Below are positions 43,539 through 52,892 of a stretch of 64,000 bases of DNA, piece by piece; the first letter of the stretch is position 1, and every line of letters starts with the position of its first letter. The stretch spans positions 122,795-186,794 of the forward strand of contig NZ_JALM01000003.1 of assembly GCF_000737195.2 (NCBI RefSeq). The letters are read 5' to 3'. The notes beneath the pieces are model-generated. The model worked only from the letters and a program-made list of their open reading frames with translations. It ran no database searches and had not been told where the DNA came from. The position numbers and the translations under genes are program-made. The stretch comes from Sciscionella sediminilitoris (lineage in GTDB: Bacteria; Actinomycetota; Actinomycetes; Mycobacteriales; Pseudonocardiaceae).

Positions 43539-45002
43539 ATGCCTGCAGAAAAACCCGGGGCGGCCGATCGCCCCAACATTCTTTTCCTGTGCACCGATCA
43601 GCAGCGGTTCAACGCGCTGCGGGCGGCGGGCAACAGCGAGATCGAGACCCCCGCACTCGACCGCCTCGCCGATCAGGGGGTGCTGTTCGAGAACTGCTAC
43701 GTGCAGAGCCCGGTGTGCGCGCCATCCCGGGCGAGCCTGATGACCGGGCAGTACGTGCACGCGCACGGCCTGTGGGCCAACGGCGTCGGCATCGACCGGA
43801 ACGCCAGGCTGTTCACCAAGGAACTGGCCGAGGCGGGCTACGACACGGGACTGGTCGGGAAACTGCACCTGGCCGCGTGTTTCGGCGGCCGCACCGAGCC
43901 GCGCATCGAGGACGGACTGCGGGTGTTCCGCTGGGCACACGATCCCTACCCCGGATCATCCGAGAACCACTACCACCGGTGGCTCAGGACGGCCTGGCCC
44001 GACCTCTACGCGCGGGCCGTCGATCCGGCCGACCCGCTCGGTTTCGACGAAATGCCCACCGAGGCGCACTACACCCGCTGGATCGGCAACGAGACCGTCG
44101 AATTCCTCACCGAAGGGCGCGAACGGGGAAAACCGTTCTGCTTCATCGCCAATTTCTTCGACCCGCACCACGGTTTCGGCGCGCCGAAGGAATACCTGGA
44201 CCGCTACCGCCCGGAAACGCTGGCACCGCCGATCACCCGGCCCGGCGAACTGGACGGGAAACCGGAGATCCTGCGCGAGGCCTCCCGGGAATCCTATGCC
44301 GGCCACGAACGCGGATACACCGACTACACCGCCGGGGAACTACAGGCCACCCGCGCGGCCTACTACGCCATGGTGAGCCTCATTGACGACGAGGTCGGCC
44401 GGATCCTGGACACCCTCGAACAGCAAGGGCTCGCCGAGAGCACGCTCGTCGTGTTCACCAGCGACCACGGCGAGATGCTCGGTGACCACCAGCTGATGCT
44501 CAAGGGACCGATGCTGTACGAGCAGGCGGTGCGGGTACCGCTGATCCTGCGCTGGCCGGGAAAACTGCCCGCGGGACAACGGCGGGCCGAACTCGTGCAG
44601 TGGCTCGACCTGCCCAGCACGATCCTGGACGCCGCCGGGGTGTCCGGGCTGCCGCGCGCACAGGGGCAGAGCCTGCTGCCCCTGGCCGCCGGGACCGGGG
44701 AGGCGGCGCCGCGCGGCTGGGCCCTTGCCGAATACCGCAACAGCGGGCACCCCTACGACCCGCCCGTGCACACCACGATGCTGCGGCACGGCAAGTGGAA
44801 AATCGTCGTGCACCACGGCGATCCCGCGACCAGCAGGACGAGAACCGGCGAGCTCTACGACCTGGAGACCGATCCGGACGAACTGGTGAACCTGTGGGAC
44901 GAGCCGGATTTCGCGCGACAGCGCGCCACATCCCAGGAACTGCTGCTGGATGTGCTCGTGGCGACCGAGGACCGCAGTCAGCCCCGCGATGCCTTCTGGT
45001 GA
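43539..45002 (+). CDS. type I (formylglycine) sulfatase
   Basis: The 487-residue alkaline-phosphatase-fold sulfatase has its formylglycine precursor Cys60 in SPVCAPSRASLMTGQYVHAH, with NILFLCTDQQRFN providing the first metal aspartate and VVFTSDHGEMLGDH the second metal site. LVGKLHLA continues the active site. There is no signal peptide, so the enzyme is probably cytoplasmic and needs a formylglycine-generating enzyme encoded elsewhere. It would desulfate a sugar brought in by the downstream sugar porter or produced by the exported GH2 enzyme. Confidence 0.9.
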   Translation: MPAEKPGAADRPNILFLCTDQQRFNALRAAGNSEIETPALDRLADQGVLFENCYVQSPVCAPSRASLMTGQYVHAHGLWANGVGIDRNARLFTKELAEAGYDTGLVGKLHLAACFGGRTEPRIEDGLRVFRWAHDPYPGSSENHYHRWLRTAWPDLYARAVDPADPLGFDEMPTEAHYTRWIGNETVEFLTEGRERGKPFCFIANFFDPHHGFGAPKEYLDRYRPETLAPPITRPGELDGKPEILREASRESYAGHERGYTDYTAGELQATRAAYYAMVSLIDDEVGRILDTLEQQGLAESTLVVFTSDHGEMLGDHQLMLKGPMLYEQAVRVPLILRWPGKLPAGQRRAELVQWLDLPSTILDAAGVSGLPRAQGQSLLPLAAGTGEAAPRGWALAEYRNSGHPYDPPVHTTMLRHGKWKIVVHHGDPATSRTRTGELYDLETDPDELVNLWDEPDFARQRATSQELLLDVLVATEDRSQPRDAFW

Positions 45003-45039
45003 CCCGGATCCCGGATCGAGGCAGGAAAGGACTCCCAGC

Positions 45040-46995
45040 ATGACCGAGGACCGCAACCCCACGGGCCGGCGCGCATTCCTGCGCGGCACCGGAATACTCG
45101 CCACGGCCGCGTTCGGTTCGGGCACCGGGATCACCGCGGCGGCGGCGACACCTGCCGGTGCACCGCTGCCCGAGGAGACCGGCTGGCAACCGAAACCCGC
45201 CCGGCTGAGCACGCCGTGGACGAGCGAGGTCTCCCCGGACAACGCGCTTCCCGAATATCCGCGGCCACAGCTGCGCCGGGACCGTTGGCGCAGCCTCAAC
45301 GGTGTCTGGCAGTTCGGGGCGGCCGAAGGCGATCAGGCGGCACCGATCGGCCGCGAACTGCCCGAACGGATCCTCGTGCCCTATCCGGTCGAATCCGCGC
45401 TTTCCGGGATCATGCGCCGTGTTCCGCGGATGTTCTACCGGCGCCGGTTCACCGTGGCGCCGGGCTGGTCGGTGCACGCGCGGACCGGAAACCGGCTGCT
45501 GCTGCATTTCGATGCCGTCGACTACCGCAGCGTGGTGTGGGTCAACGGCAAGGAAATCGGCACCCACGAGGGCGGATTCGACCGGTTCACCCTCGATGTG
45601 ACCGAGGCACTGCACACCGATGCCACCGGAAACCCTTCCGGGCACCAGGAAATCGTGGTGGCCGTTGAGGACCGCACCGACGAGGGGATCGGCCCGGTCG
45701 GCAAACAGCACAACGAACCAGACGGCCTGTTCTACACCTCCTGTTCGGGAATCTGGCAGACCGTGTGGCTCGAACCGGTCGCGCGAACGCACATCGAACG
45801 GCTCGATCTCGGCTCCAGCCCGGACAATCGGACGGCCACCGTCCGCGCGCGGGTCACCGATCCGGCGGGGCACCGGGTGCACGTGGCGCTGTTCGAGAAG
45901 GGCAGGCGGGTCGGCTCGGTGATCGGCGAGGCGACCACCGAACTCCGGATCACCCCGGACGAGCCCCGGCCGTGGTCCCCACGGGACCCCTTTCTCTACG
46001 ACCTGACGGTCCGGCTGGTGCCCGAGGGCGCCCCCGCGCGCACCGACGGCCGCGCGACCGACCGCGTGGACAGTTACCTCGGCATCCGTTCGATCGCGAT
46101 CCGCGAGCTCGACGGGTATCCCCGGTTCCTGCTCAACGGGGAACACGTTTTCCCGCTCAGCACGCTGCAACAGGGCTACTGGCCGGACGGGCTGTACACC
46201 CCGGCCACCGACGCGGCACTGCGGTTCGACCTGGAAGCCGCCAAGAAACTGGGATTCAACTCGGTGCGCAAACACGTCAAGGTGGAACCGGACCGGTGGT
46301 ATTACTGGGCCGATCGGCTCGGCATGCTCGTGTGGCAGGACATGCCCTCGGCGGCGACCGGAAGGCAGCCACCGAAACCCGAGAAGCCGGTCCCGCCACC
46401 GCCCGCCGAGGGCAGGACCGAACTGCTGCGCGAGCTACGCACCATGATCGAGGACCACCAGAGTCACCCGTCGATCATCATGTGGATCCCGTTCAACGAG
46501 GGCTGGGCGGAGTTCGCGGTCAGTCAGGTCGCCGACCTGGTCAAGCGCTGGGATCCGAGCAGGCCGGTCAACCCGATGAGCGGATTCAACGTCTGCGAGT
46601 GCGGATCCGTCGGCGGCGACATCCTCGACCGGCACAACCTCGGCACCCCGGAAGCCGGCCCGGTACCGCACCCGGACGACGGGCGTGCCGCGGTGATCGG
46701 TGAGTTCGGCGCGTTCGGCCTGCCGATCACCGGCCACGAATGGAAACCCGGGCACTCCGAACCGAACGTCGCGGTCCAGGATCCCGCCGCCCTGACCGAT
46801 GCCTATGTGACCGCGCTCGGCCAGATCGCCGAGTTCGCCAGGGAACAGGGCCTCGCCGCCGCGAACTACAACCTGTTCGAGGACGCCGAGGTCCAGGTGA
46901 ACGGGCTCTACACCTACGACAGGCGGATCCTCAAACCGGACCCGGCGCGGGTCCGCGCGGCGAACCTCGCACTGACCGGCCCCGCCACCAGCTGA
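45040..46995 (+). CDS. Tat-exported GH2 glycosidase (beta-galactosidase/glucuronidase/mannosidase-like)
   Basis: The protein has 651 residues. The N-terminus has twin arginines at residues 10-11 (GRRAFLRGTG), a hydrophobic stretch and an Ala-rich cleavage site, i.e. a Tat signal. The glycoside hydrolase 2 sugar-binding domain follows (RDRWRSLNGVWQFGAAEGDQ, FDAVDYRSVVWVNGKEIG), then the immunoglobulin-like and TIM-barrel domains. The acid/base glutamate is in IPFNEGWAEFAV and the nucleophile glutamate in VIGEFGAFG. AGGAAAGGA precedes the ATG. It probably releases a monosaccharide, possibly sulfated, outside the membrane; the linkage is unknown. Confidence 0.88.
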   Translation: MTEDRNPTGRRAFLRGTGILATAAFGSGTGITAAAATPAGAPLPEETGWQPKPARLSTPWTSEVSPDNALPEYPRPQLRRDRWRSLNGVWQFGAAEGDQAAPIGRELPERILVPYPVESALSGIMRRVPRMFYRRRFTVAPGWSVHARTGNRLLLHFDAVDYRSVVWVNGKEIGTHEGGFDRFTLDVTEALHTDATGNPSGHQEIVVAVEDRTDEGIGPVGKQHNEPDGLFYTSCSGIWQTVWLEPVARTHIERLDLGSSPDNRTATVRARVTDPAGHRVHVALFEKGRRVGSVIGEATTELRITPDEPRPWSPRDPFLYDLTVRLVPEGAPARTDGRATDRVDSYLGIRSIAIRELDGYPRFLLNGEHVFPLSTLQQGYWPDGLYTPATDAALRFDLEAAKKLGFNSVRKHVKVEPDRWYYWADRLGMLVWQDMPSAATGRQPPKPEKPVPPPPAEGRTELLRELRTMIEDHQSHPSIIMWIPFNEGWAEFAVSQVADLVKRWDPSRPVNPMSGFNVCECGSVGGDILDRHNLGTPEAGPVPHPDDGRAAVIGEFGAFGLPITGHEWKPGHSEPNVAVQDPAALTDAYVTALGQIAEFAREQGLAAANYNLFEDAEVQVNGLYTYDRRILKPDPARVRAANLALTGPATS

Positions 46996-47022
46996 CCGAG
47001 AACCCGAGCCCGGGGAGCATCG

Positions 47023-48405
47023 ATGACGATCGCGAACGGCAAGCAGGATTCCCGAGCCGGGGAGCACTCCCGTACCCGCGGCAGGCTCGCCTACCTCACC
47101 GGGGCACTCGGCGGCGCCATCCGCGGCTACGAACTGGGAATCGTGGCCAGCGCACTGCTTTTCGCCGGTCCCGCGCTCGGCCTCACCCCGGGACTGACCG
47201 GACTGGTGGTCAGCGCGGCCCTTGCGGGCGCGATGATCGGTGCCCTGCTCGTCGGTCCGCTCTCCGACCGGTTCGGACGGCGCCGGATGCTCGCCACCGC
47301 GGCGGCGCTGTTCGCGATCGGCGCCATCGGCGCGGGAATCGCACCGGTGACCGCGGTGCTGATCGGCGCCCGGCTGCTGCTCGGACTCGCGGTCGGCATG
47401 GCCACCGCGACCATCCCGGTGTACATCTCCGAACTCGCCCCCGCACGCCACCGCGGTTCACTTTCCGCGCTGTTCCAGCTGATGATCACGATCGGTGTCC
47501 TGGCATCCAGCGTGGTGAGCCTGTTGCTGCGCCCGGTGGAAGCCTGGCGCTGGATGTTCGCCATCGGGGCACTGCCCGCCGTGCTCATGCTCATCGGCGC
47601 GTTCTTCCTGCCGGAGAGCCCGCGATGGCTGGTGAAACAGGGACGAACCGCCGAGGCACGCGCGGTGCTGGCACGCACCAGAGAACCGGCCGCCGCCGAG
47701 GCCGAACTCACCGAGATCCGGCAGGCGAACCGGCAGCGCCGCGACCGGGTCGGCGCGCGGGCGCTGCTGTTCTCCGCACGAACGCGCAGGCTGCTGCTCA
47801 TCGGTGTCGGGCTCGGCATGTTCCAGCAGCTGACCGGAATCAACACGGTCACCTACTACGCCCCGACCATCCTCAAGAGCATCGGCTTCGGGGATTCCGC
47901 CGCCATCACCGCGAACCTCGGCTTCTCCGCGCTCGGCTTGCTCGCCACCGCGGTGATGACCTGCTTCATCGTCGACCGGATGGGCCGCAGAAAGCCGCTG
48001 CTGTTCGGCGCGCTCCTGATGGCCACCGGCATGGCGGTCCTCGGGGTGGCCGCGCGGGACGTGGCCGCGGGCGGTGCCGCCGGCTACTTCGCGGTTACCG
48101 CGCTCGCCCTGTTCCAGATCGGATTCGGGCTCAGCTGGGGCGGGGTCGTCTGGGTCATGCTCGGCGAGCTGTTCCCCTTGCGGATCCGCGGAACCGCGAT
48201 GGGGATCGCCACCTTCGCCACCGAAGCGACCAGCGTGGTGGTCAGCCTCGTGTTCCCGATCCTGATCACCATGGGGCGTCCCCCGGTGTTCTTCGGGTTC
48301 GCCGTGCTCGGGGTCGCGGCCTTCCTGTTCACCTACTTCCTGGTTCCCGAGACGCGGCGGCGCAGCCTCGAGGAGATCGAGACCGGGCTCGGGCGCAGGG
48401 CATGA
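47023..48405 (+). CDS. sugar porter (SP-family MFS)
   Basis: The 460-residue, 12-helix transporter carries the sugar-porter signatures GPLSDRFGRRRMLATAAALF, PESPRWLVKQGR, FQQLTGINTVTYYAPTILKS, and the C-terminal VPETRRRSLEEIE. It is of the XylE/GLUT type, importing a hexose or pentose with H+. Sitting after the GH2 glycosidase gene it should import the product of that enzyme. Its stop codon is embedded in an inverted repeat shared with the convergent hydrolase gene. Confidence 0.93.
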   Translation: MTIANGKQDSRAGEHSRTRGRLAYLTGALGGAIRGYELGIVASALLFAGPALGLTPGLTGLVVSAALAGAMIGALLVGPLSDRFGRRRMLATAAALFAIGAIGAGIAPVTAVLIGARLLLGLAVGMATATIPVYISELAPARHRGSLSALFQLMITIGVLASSVVSLLLRPVEAWRWMFAIGALPAVLMLIGAFFLPESPRWLVKQGRTAEARAVLARTREPAAAEAELTEIRQANRQRRDRVGARALLFSARTRRLLLIGVGLGMFQQLTGINTVTYYAPTILKSIGFGDSAAITANLGFSALGLLATAVMTCFIVDRMGRRKPLLFGALLMATGMAVLGVAARDVAAGGAAGYFAVTALALFQIGFGLSWGGVVWVMLGELFPLRIRGTAMGIATFATEATSVVVSLVFPILITMGRPPVFFGFAVLGVAAFLFTYFLVPETRRRSLEEIETGLGRRA

Positions 48406-48439
48406 GCGGATGCCCGGCGCCGCGGTATCCGGCCGCTCA
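48403..48439. terminator. bidirectional terminator containing both stop codons
   Basis: TGAGCGG (48403-48409) and CCGCTCA (48433-48439) are exact inverted repeats around a GC-rich loop. The left arm starts with the sugar-porter TGA and the right arm ends with the complement of the hydrolase TGA, so both convergent transcripts could fold the same hairpin. Confidence 0.5.
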
Positions 48440-49492
48440 ACGCACCACGGTCGTCAGGAACCCGCCGAGTGCCTCCCGGTATCGGTCCGGGTCGGCGTTC
48501 CAGGCGAGGGTGTGCCCGCAATCCGGCACCCGGACGTAGGTGACCGACTCCGGATGGGCCGCGGCGAATGCGTCGCTACAGCCGATGGGCACCAGCGGAT
48601 CGGCGTCGCCGTGGAAGAGCAGGGTGGGAAACCGCCGGACCCCCGGTCGGCGCTGGTGATCGAGGCCGGCGAAGTCGATGCCGGATCGGTTCGCCACCAC
48701 ACGCTTGAGAACGATACCGGCCCAGCCCGGCACGTGGAGGCGCCGTAGCTGGGCCTCGGTGACCGCGTTCGGATCGAGAATGGGCGCGTCGAGCACCACG
48801 CCACTGACGCGGTCACGGCGCCCGGAGCGGTGCAGGAAGGTTTCCACGATGCTGCCGCCCATGGACCAGCCGTAGAGCACCACCTCACCGGCCCCTGCGG
48901 ACAGAGCATGGTCCACCGCGGATTCCAGATCGGCCCACTCGGTGTCGCCTATGTGGTACAAGCCATCCGGGCTGGCCGGGGCCGCGGGATCGTTGCGGTA
49001 GCTGGGAATCAAGGTGGGAAAGCCGAGCTCCCGCGTGATCGGCAGAGCACGCAGCGCCTCGACACCGGTGGCCCGGTTGCCGTGCACCATCACCACCCAG
49101 GTGGACCGCGAGCCCGGCACGAACCACGCCGGCAGCGGTCCCAGCGGCCCGTCGACGATGACCTCGTCGAAGGCGATGCCGTGCGCCGTATGCGGATCGC
49201 CGTGGTAGACGAACTTGTTCCACCGCACCGGCTCCCCCACCGGAAGCACACCGATCGATTCGAGCAGCCGCCGGGTGACGGTACGGGAGTCCGCGGCGAG
49301 CAGGTCACCGAGGATCGCCGCGCCTCCGGGCCAGAGCAGACCGAACAGGCCGCGATGCCGCGTGTCCGGCGTGTTCTCCAGCGTCACCGCATCGGTGGTT
49401 GCGGCGAGCAGCCGGGCCATGGGCGGCTGCGCCGGGCGCACCCGCAGCCCGGACATCACCAATCGTCCTGGGGTCCCCAGCACCGCGGACAT
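48437..49492 (-). CDS. alpha/beta hydrolase
   Basis: The protein has 351 residues with the nucleophile elbow VVLYGWSMGGSIVETFLHRS, the acid residue in FHGDADPLVPIG, and the histidine in VPDCGHTLAWN. A hydrophobic segment near residues 45-65 may contact the membrane. GGAGGTGATC precedes ATG 49492. The enzyme is a broad-type esterase or peptidase-like hydrolase. No operon partner reveals a substrate. Confidence 0.85.
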   Translation of the reverse strand: MSAVLGTPGRLVMSGLRVRPAQPPMARLLAATTDAVTLENTPDTRHRGLFGLLWPGGAAILGDLLAADSRTVTRRLLESIGVLPVGEPVRWNKFVYHGDPHTAHGIAFDEVIVDGPLGPLPAWFVPGSRSTWVVMVHGNRATGVEALRALPITRELGFPTLIPSYRNDPAAPASPDGLYHIGDTEWADLESAVDHALSAGAGEVVLYGWSMGGSIVETFLHRSGRRDRVSGVVLDAPILDPNAVTEAQLRRLHVPGWAGIVLKRVVANRSGIDFAGLDHQRRPGVRRFPTLLFHGDADPLVPIGCSDAFAAAHPESVTYVRVPDCGHTLAWNADPDRYREALGGFLTTVVR

Positions 49493-49555
49493 GCGATCAC
49501 CTCCACAACCCCGTCACGATACTCGCGGGGACACGCGGTGCCGAGCTCCAGCCGG

Positions 49556-50779
49556 TCACCGGCCGGTGGGATCCGCAACTCCCGCGGTGTGCACGATTCC
49601 GGCGTCGACCAGTTCCTCGATCCGGGCACGCGAATAGCCGAGCAGCGAGCCGAGCACGCCGATCGTGTCGGCTCCCCGCTCCGGCGGTTTCGTCCGTACA
49701 CTGCCCGCGGACCTGCCGAGTTTGACCGGGATTCCGGTACCGCGGTAACCGTCGAGCTCGACGAGCATCTCCCGGTGCCGGGTCTGCGGATCGTCGAGCG
49801 CCTCACCGACGTCGTGCACCGGAGTCGCGGGCACCCCGCCCGCGAGCAGTGCCCGCCCGAGTTCCTGGCGGGCCCAGCAACCGATCGCGGGGGCGAGCAG
49901 GGCACGCAGCGCGGCGACATTGCGGACACGTTCGGCATTGGTGGCGAACCGGGGATCCCCGGTGAGCTCGGGGAGGCCGATAATCCCGCTGAGCCGGTGG
50001 AATTGGCGGTCGTTTCCGGCTCCGATGAAGATCGGCCCGTCCCGGGTGTCGAAGGTGTCGTAGGGAGCGATGCTCGGATGTGCCGATCCGGTGCGCCGCG
50101 GTGGTTCCCCGGACGCCAGATACGCCGGAGAATGGGGATGCAGCAGGGAGATCGCGGTATCGAGCAGGGCACAGTCCACGAGCTGGCCACGGCCGCTGGT
50201 GTGCCGCTCGTGCAGGGCGAGCAGTATTCCGGAGAAGGCGTGGATTCCGGTGACCATGTCCACGATGGGGACCCCGACCCGCAGCGGTGGCCCGGACGGC
50301 TCACCGTTGATGCTCATCAGTCCGCCATAGGCCTGCAGTACCGCGTCGTATCCGGGCATGGCGCCCATCGGGCCGTCCGTGCCGAATCCGGTGATGCGGC
50401 AGTGGATCAGGCGCGGGAAACGTCCGGCGAGCTCGGCATCGGGAAACCCCCATTTCTCCAGGGTCCCCGCCTTGAAGTTCTCCACCAGCACATCGCTGTC
50501 CTCGAGCAGTTCCTCCAGTACCCGCCTGCCCTCGGGTTCGCTGAGATCGAGGCACAGGTTGGCCTTGTTCCGGTTCAGCCCGGCGTGATACGCGCTCATG
50601 GTCTCGGTGACGAACGGCGGGCCCCAGGTACGGGTCTCGTCCCCCGCCGGTGGCTCGACCTTGATCACCTCGGCGCCGTGGTCGGCGAGCATCTGCGTGC
50701 ACAGCGGACCGGCCAGCACGCGAGAGAGGTCGAGCACCCGGACGCCGTGCAGGCTGCCGGACGCGGTCGGTGTGGTCAC
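49556..50779 (-). CDS. class III (CaiB/BaiF) CoA-transferase
   Basis: The 407-residue family III CoA-transferase has the conserved front GVRVLDLSRVLAGPLCTQML and ADHGAEVIKVEPPAGDETR. The catalytic aspartate region lies in NKANLCLDLSEPEGRRVLEE, and GFGTDGPMGAMPGYDAVLQA follows. It moves CoA between carboxylic acids. It starts at GTG 50779 after GGGAG and directly follows the acyl-CoA dehydrogenase gene, so together they would activate and oxidise a carboxylic acid. The acid is unknown. Confidence 0.9.
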   Translation of the reverse strand: MTTPTASGSLHGVRVLDLSRVLAGPLCTQMLADHGAEVIKVEPPAGDETRTWGPPFVTETMSAYHAGLNRNKANLCLDLSEPEGRRVLEELLEDSDVLVENFKAGTLEKWGFPDAELAGRFPRLIHCRITGFGTDGPMGAMPGYDAVLQAYGGLMSINGEPSGPPLRVGVPIVDMVTGIHAFSGILLALHERHTSGRGQLVDCALLDTAISLLHPHSPAYLASGEPPRRTGSAHPSIAPYDTFDTRDGPIFIGAGNDRQFHRLSGIIGLPELTGDPRFATNAERVRNVAALRALLAPAIGCWARQELGRALLAGGVPATPVHDVGEALDDPQTRHREMLVELDGYRGTGIPVKLGRSAGSVRTKPPERGADTIGVLGSLLGYSRARIEELVDAGIVHTAGVADPTGR

Positions 50780-50790
50780 GATGACTCCCG

Positions 50791-51957
50791 TCAGTAGGAC
50801 TTGGGCAGGCCGAGCACATGGGTGGACACGTAGTTGAGCACCATCTCCTGGCTGACCGGGGCGAGCCGGAGGATCCGTGATTCCCGGAAGTACCGTTCGA
50901 CGTGGTATTCCCTGGCGTACCCCATTCCGCCGTGCGTCTGCACCGCCTGGTCCGCGGTGGTGAACCCGGCGTCGGCGCAGAGCCACTTGGCCATGTTCGC
51001 TTCCCGGCCGCAGGACAGCCCCTGGTCGTAGCGCCATGCCGCGTTACGGGCCATGAGCTCGGCGGCGTCGAGCCGGGTCACCGCCTCGGCCAGCGGGAAC
51101 GCGATGCCCTGGTTCTGCCCGATGGGCCGGTCGAAGACGACGCGTTCCCGGGCATAGCGCACCGCTCGGTCCAGGGCGGCCCTGCCGATGCCCAGTGCCT
51201 CGTGCGCCAGCAGGATCCGCTCCGGGTTCAGCCCGTCCAGCAGATAACGGAATCCCTGGCCCTCCTCGCCGATCCGCGCGCTCTCCGGCACGAACAGGTC
51301 ATCGATCGCGACCTCGTGGGAGGCCACGGCGTTGCGGCCGAGTTTCGGAATGGCGTTCAGGCGCACGTGCCCGGGATCCAGGTCGACCAGGAACAGCGAC
51401 ATCCCGTCGGTGGGCCGCTCCACCTGATCCCGCCTCGTGGTCCTGGCGATGAGCACCATCTTCTGGGACTCGCCCGCCTTGGTGATCCACACCTTGCGCC
51501 CGTTGACCCGGTAACCGCCCGCGACCGGCTCGGCGAACGTGGTGATCCGCGTGGTGTCGGTGCCCGCATCCGGTTCGGTGACACCGAAACACACGTGCAG
51601 TGCGCCGTCCGCGGCCGCGGGCAGGATCTCCTCGCGCAGCGCTGCGCTGCCGTGCTTGACGATCGTGTTCAGCCCGAAGATGGACAGGTGCATGGTGCTG
51701 CACCCGTTCATGCCCGCACCAGATGCGGCGATCTCCTCCAGCAGCAGCGCCGCCTCACTGATGCCGAGTCCACCACCGCCGTAGGCCTCGGGAATGGCGA
51801 TCCCCAGCCAGCCGCTCTCGGCGAAGGCGTTGTAGAACTCCCACGGAAACCGGCCGTGCGCGTCACACTCCGCCCAATACTCGTCCGGGAAGCTGCGCGC
51901 CAGCTCACGCGCGCCCGTGCGCAGCGCCTGCTGGTCCGCGGTCAGTTCGAAGTGCAC
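50791..51957 (-). CDS. acyl-CoA dehydrogenase
   Basis: This 388-residue FAD enzyme has FGVTEPDAGTDTTRITTFAE and WITKAGESQKMVLIARTT in the beta domain, and QTHGGMGYAREYHVERYFRE in the C-terminal helical domain with the catalytic-base region typical of the family. GTG 51957 follows GGGAGG. It oxidises an acyl-CoA to the enoyl-CoA, passing electrons to ETF. Paired with the CoA-transferase and divergent from an IclR regulator gene. Confidence 0.92.
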   Translation of the reverse strand: MHFELTADQQALRTGARELARSFPDEYWAECDAHGRFPWEFYNAFAESGWLGIAIPEAYGGGGLGISEAALLLEEIAASGAGMNGCSTMHLSIFGLNTIVKHGSAALREEILPAAADGALHVCFGVTEPDAGTDTTRITTFAEPVAGGYRVNGRKVWITKAGESQKMVLIARTTRRDQVERPTDGMSLFLVDLDPGHVRLNAIPKLGRNAVASHEVAIDDLFVPESARIGEEGQGFRYLLDGLNPERILLAHEALGIGRAALDRAVRYARERVVFDRPIGQNQGIAFPLAEAVTRLDAAELMARNAAWRYDQGLSCGREANMAKWLCADAGFTTADQAVQTHGGMGYAREYHVERYFRESRILRLAPVSQEMVLNYVSTHVLGLPKSY

Positions 51958-51980
51958 GGATGCCCTCCCAGCCGTATGTT

Positions 51981-52011
51981 CGTATATATGAATACGATGA
52001 CCTATATAGGT
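51981..52011. promoter_or_regulatory. IclR control region of the CoA-transferase/ACAD operon
   Basis: ACCTATATAGGT (52000-52011) is a perfect 12-bp palindrome. Next to it CGTAT (51981-51985) and ATACG (51992-51996) are inverted repeats. The block is AT-rich and lies between the divergent start codons (51957 and 52119), 24 nt from the ACAD start. Confidence 0.6.
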
Positions 52012-52118
52012 ACAGGATCCAATCGCCGGATCGCACTGTCAAGCCCGGATCCCACCGCTGAGCACCGGCGGCCGGTACGGTGACAGACCGGAACACAGCG
52101 AACCCAACGGAGAAAACC

Positions 52119-52865
52119 GTGCCGACTTCCGGCGATGGCGCAGCCAAGGAGCACCGCACCGTCTCGCGGGTCACCACGATCCTCGAGCTCGCCGCGGCGG
52201 GCCCCGGCGGTGTCCGCCTTTCCGAGCTCGCCGAACAGCTCGGCGCGCCACGGTCGTCGATCCACGGTCTGGTCAAGGGCCTGGTCGCCACCGGCTATCT
52301 CCGGGAGGAGGACGGCGCCTACACGATCGGCCCCGCCGTGGGCACGCTGCTCGCGGCGGCGACACCGAGCATCGAACAGGCGGCCAGGCCGGTGATGCGC
52401 CGGCTCGGCGAACGATTCGGTGAGACGGTCATGCTCGCCGAACCGGTCGGGGATTCGGTCGTCTACACCGAAACCGTCGAGTCAACCCAGATGATCCGTT
52501 ACTCGGCCCCGCTGCGAACCCGGCGGCCGCTGTATCCGACCAGCTCCGGAAAATGCGTCCTCGCCTTCGCGCGCAAGCGATTCCGGGACAACTACCTGAG
52601 CGCGCACGTACCGGACGGCGAACAGCGAAACCGGGTCGAACAGGAACTGACGGAGATCGCCGAAACCGGAATCGCCGTCAACCGCGGGGAAACCATGCCC
52701 GATGTCTACGGAATCGGGGTGCCGGTCCTGGTCGGCGAACGGGTTCTCGCCGTACTCGCCACCGCGGGCCCCAGCCACCGGATGGCCGGCCGCGTCGACG
52801 AGATCGCCGCGGCCGCCCGGCTAGCGGCGCGCGAGGTGTCCGAACTGATCACCCGGCGAGGTTGA
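52119..52865 (+). CDS. IclR-family regulator
   Basis: The protein has 248 residues. The HTH is VRLSELAEQLGAPRSSIHGL and the effector domain has PTSSGKCVLAFARKRFRDNY plus NRGETMPDVYGIGVPVLVGE. GTG 52119 is preferred because ACGGAGA lies just upstream; GTG 52080 is an in-frame alternative. It is divergent from the CoA-transferase/ACAD operon, but it is also next to the 5-oxoprolinase operon. In Bacillus the kipI/kipA cluster carries an IclR-type gene, kipR, so it could serve either side. Confidence 0.9.
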   Translation: MPTSGDGAAKEHRTVSRVTTILELAAAGPGGVRLSELAEQLGAPRSSIHGLVKGLVATGYLREEDGAYTIGPAVGTLLAAATPSIEQAARPVMRRLGERFGETVMLAEPVGDSVVYTETVESTQMIRYSAPLRTRRPLYPTSSGKCVLAFARKRFRDNYLSAHVPDGEQRNRVEQELTEIAETGIAVNRGETMPDVYGIGVPVLVGERVLAVLATAGPSHRMAGRVDEIAAAARLAAREVSELITRRG

Positions 52866-52892
52866 GCGCGCGATCCTCGATGGTGCCACCGC

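Noticed and set aside
44500..46275. 591-codon minus-strand frame opposite sulfatase and GH2
   Set aside because: Both plus-strand genes have complete catalytic motifs; the complement is compositional.
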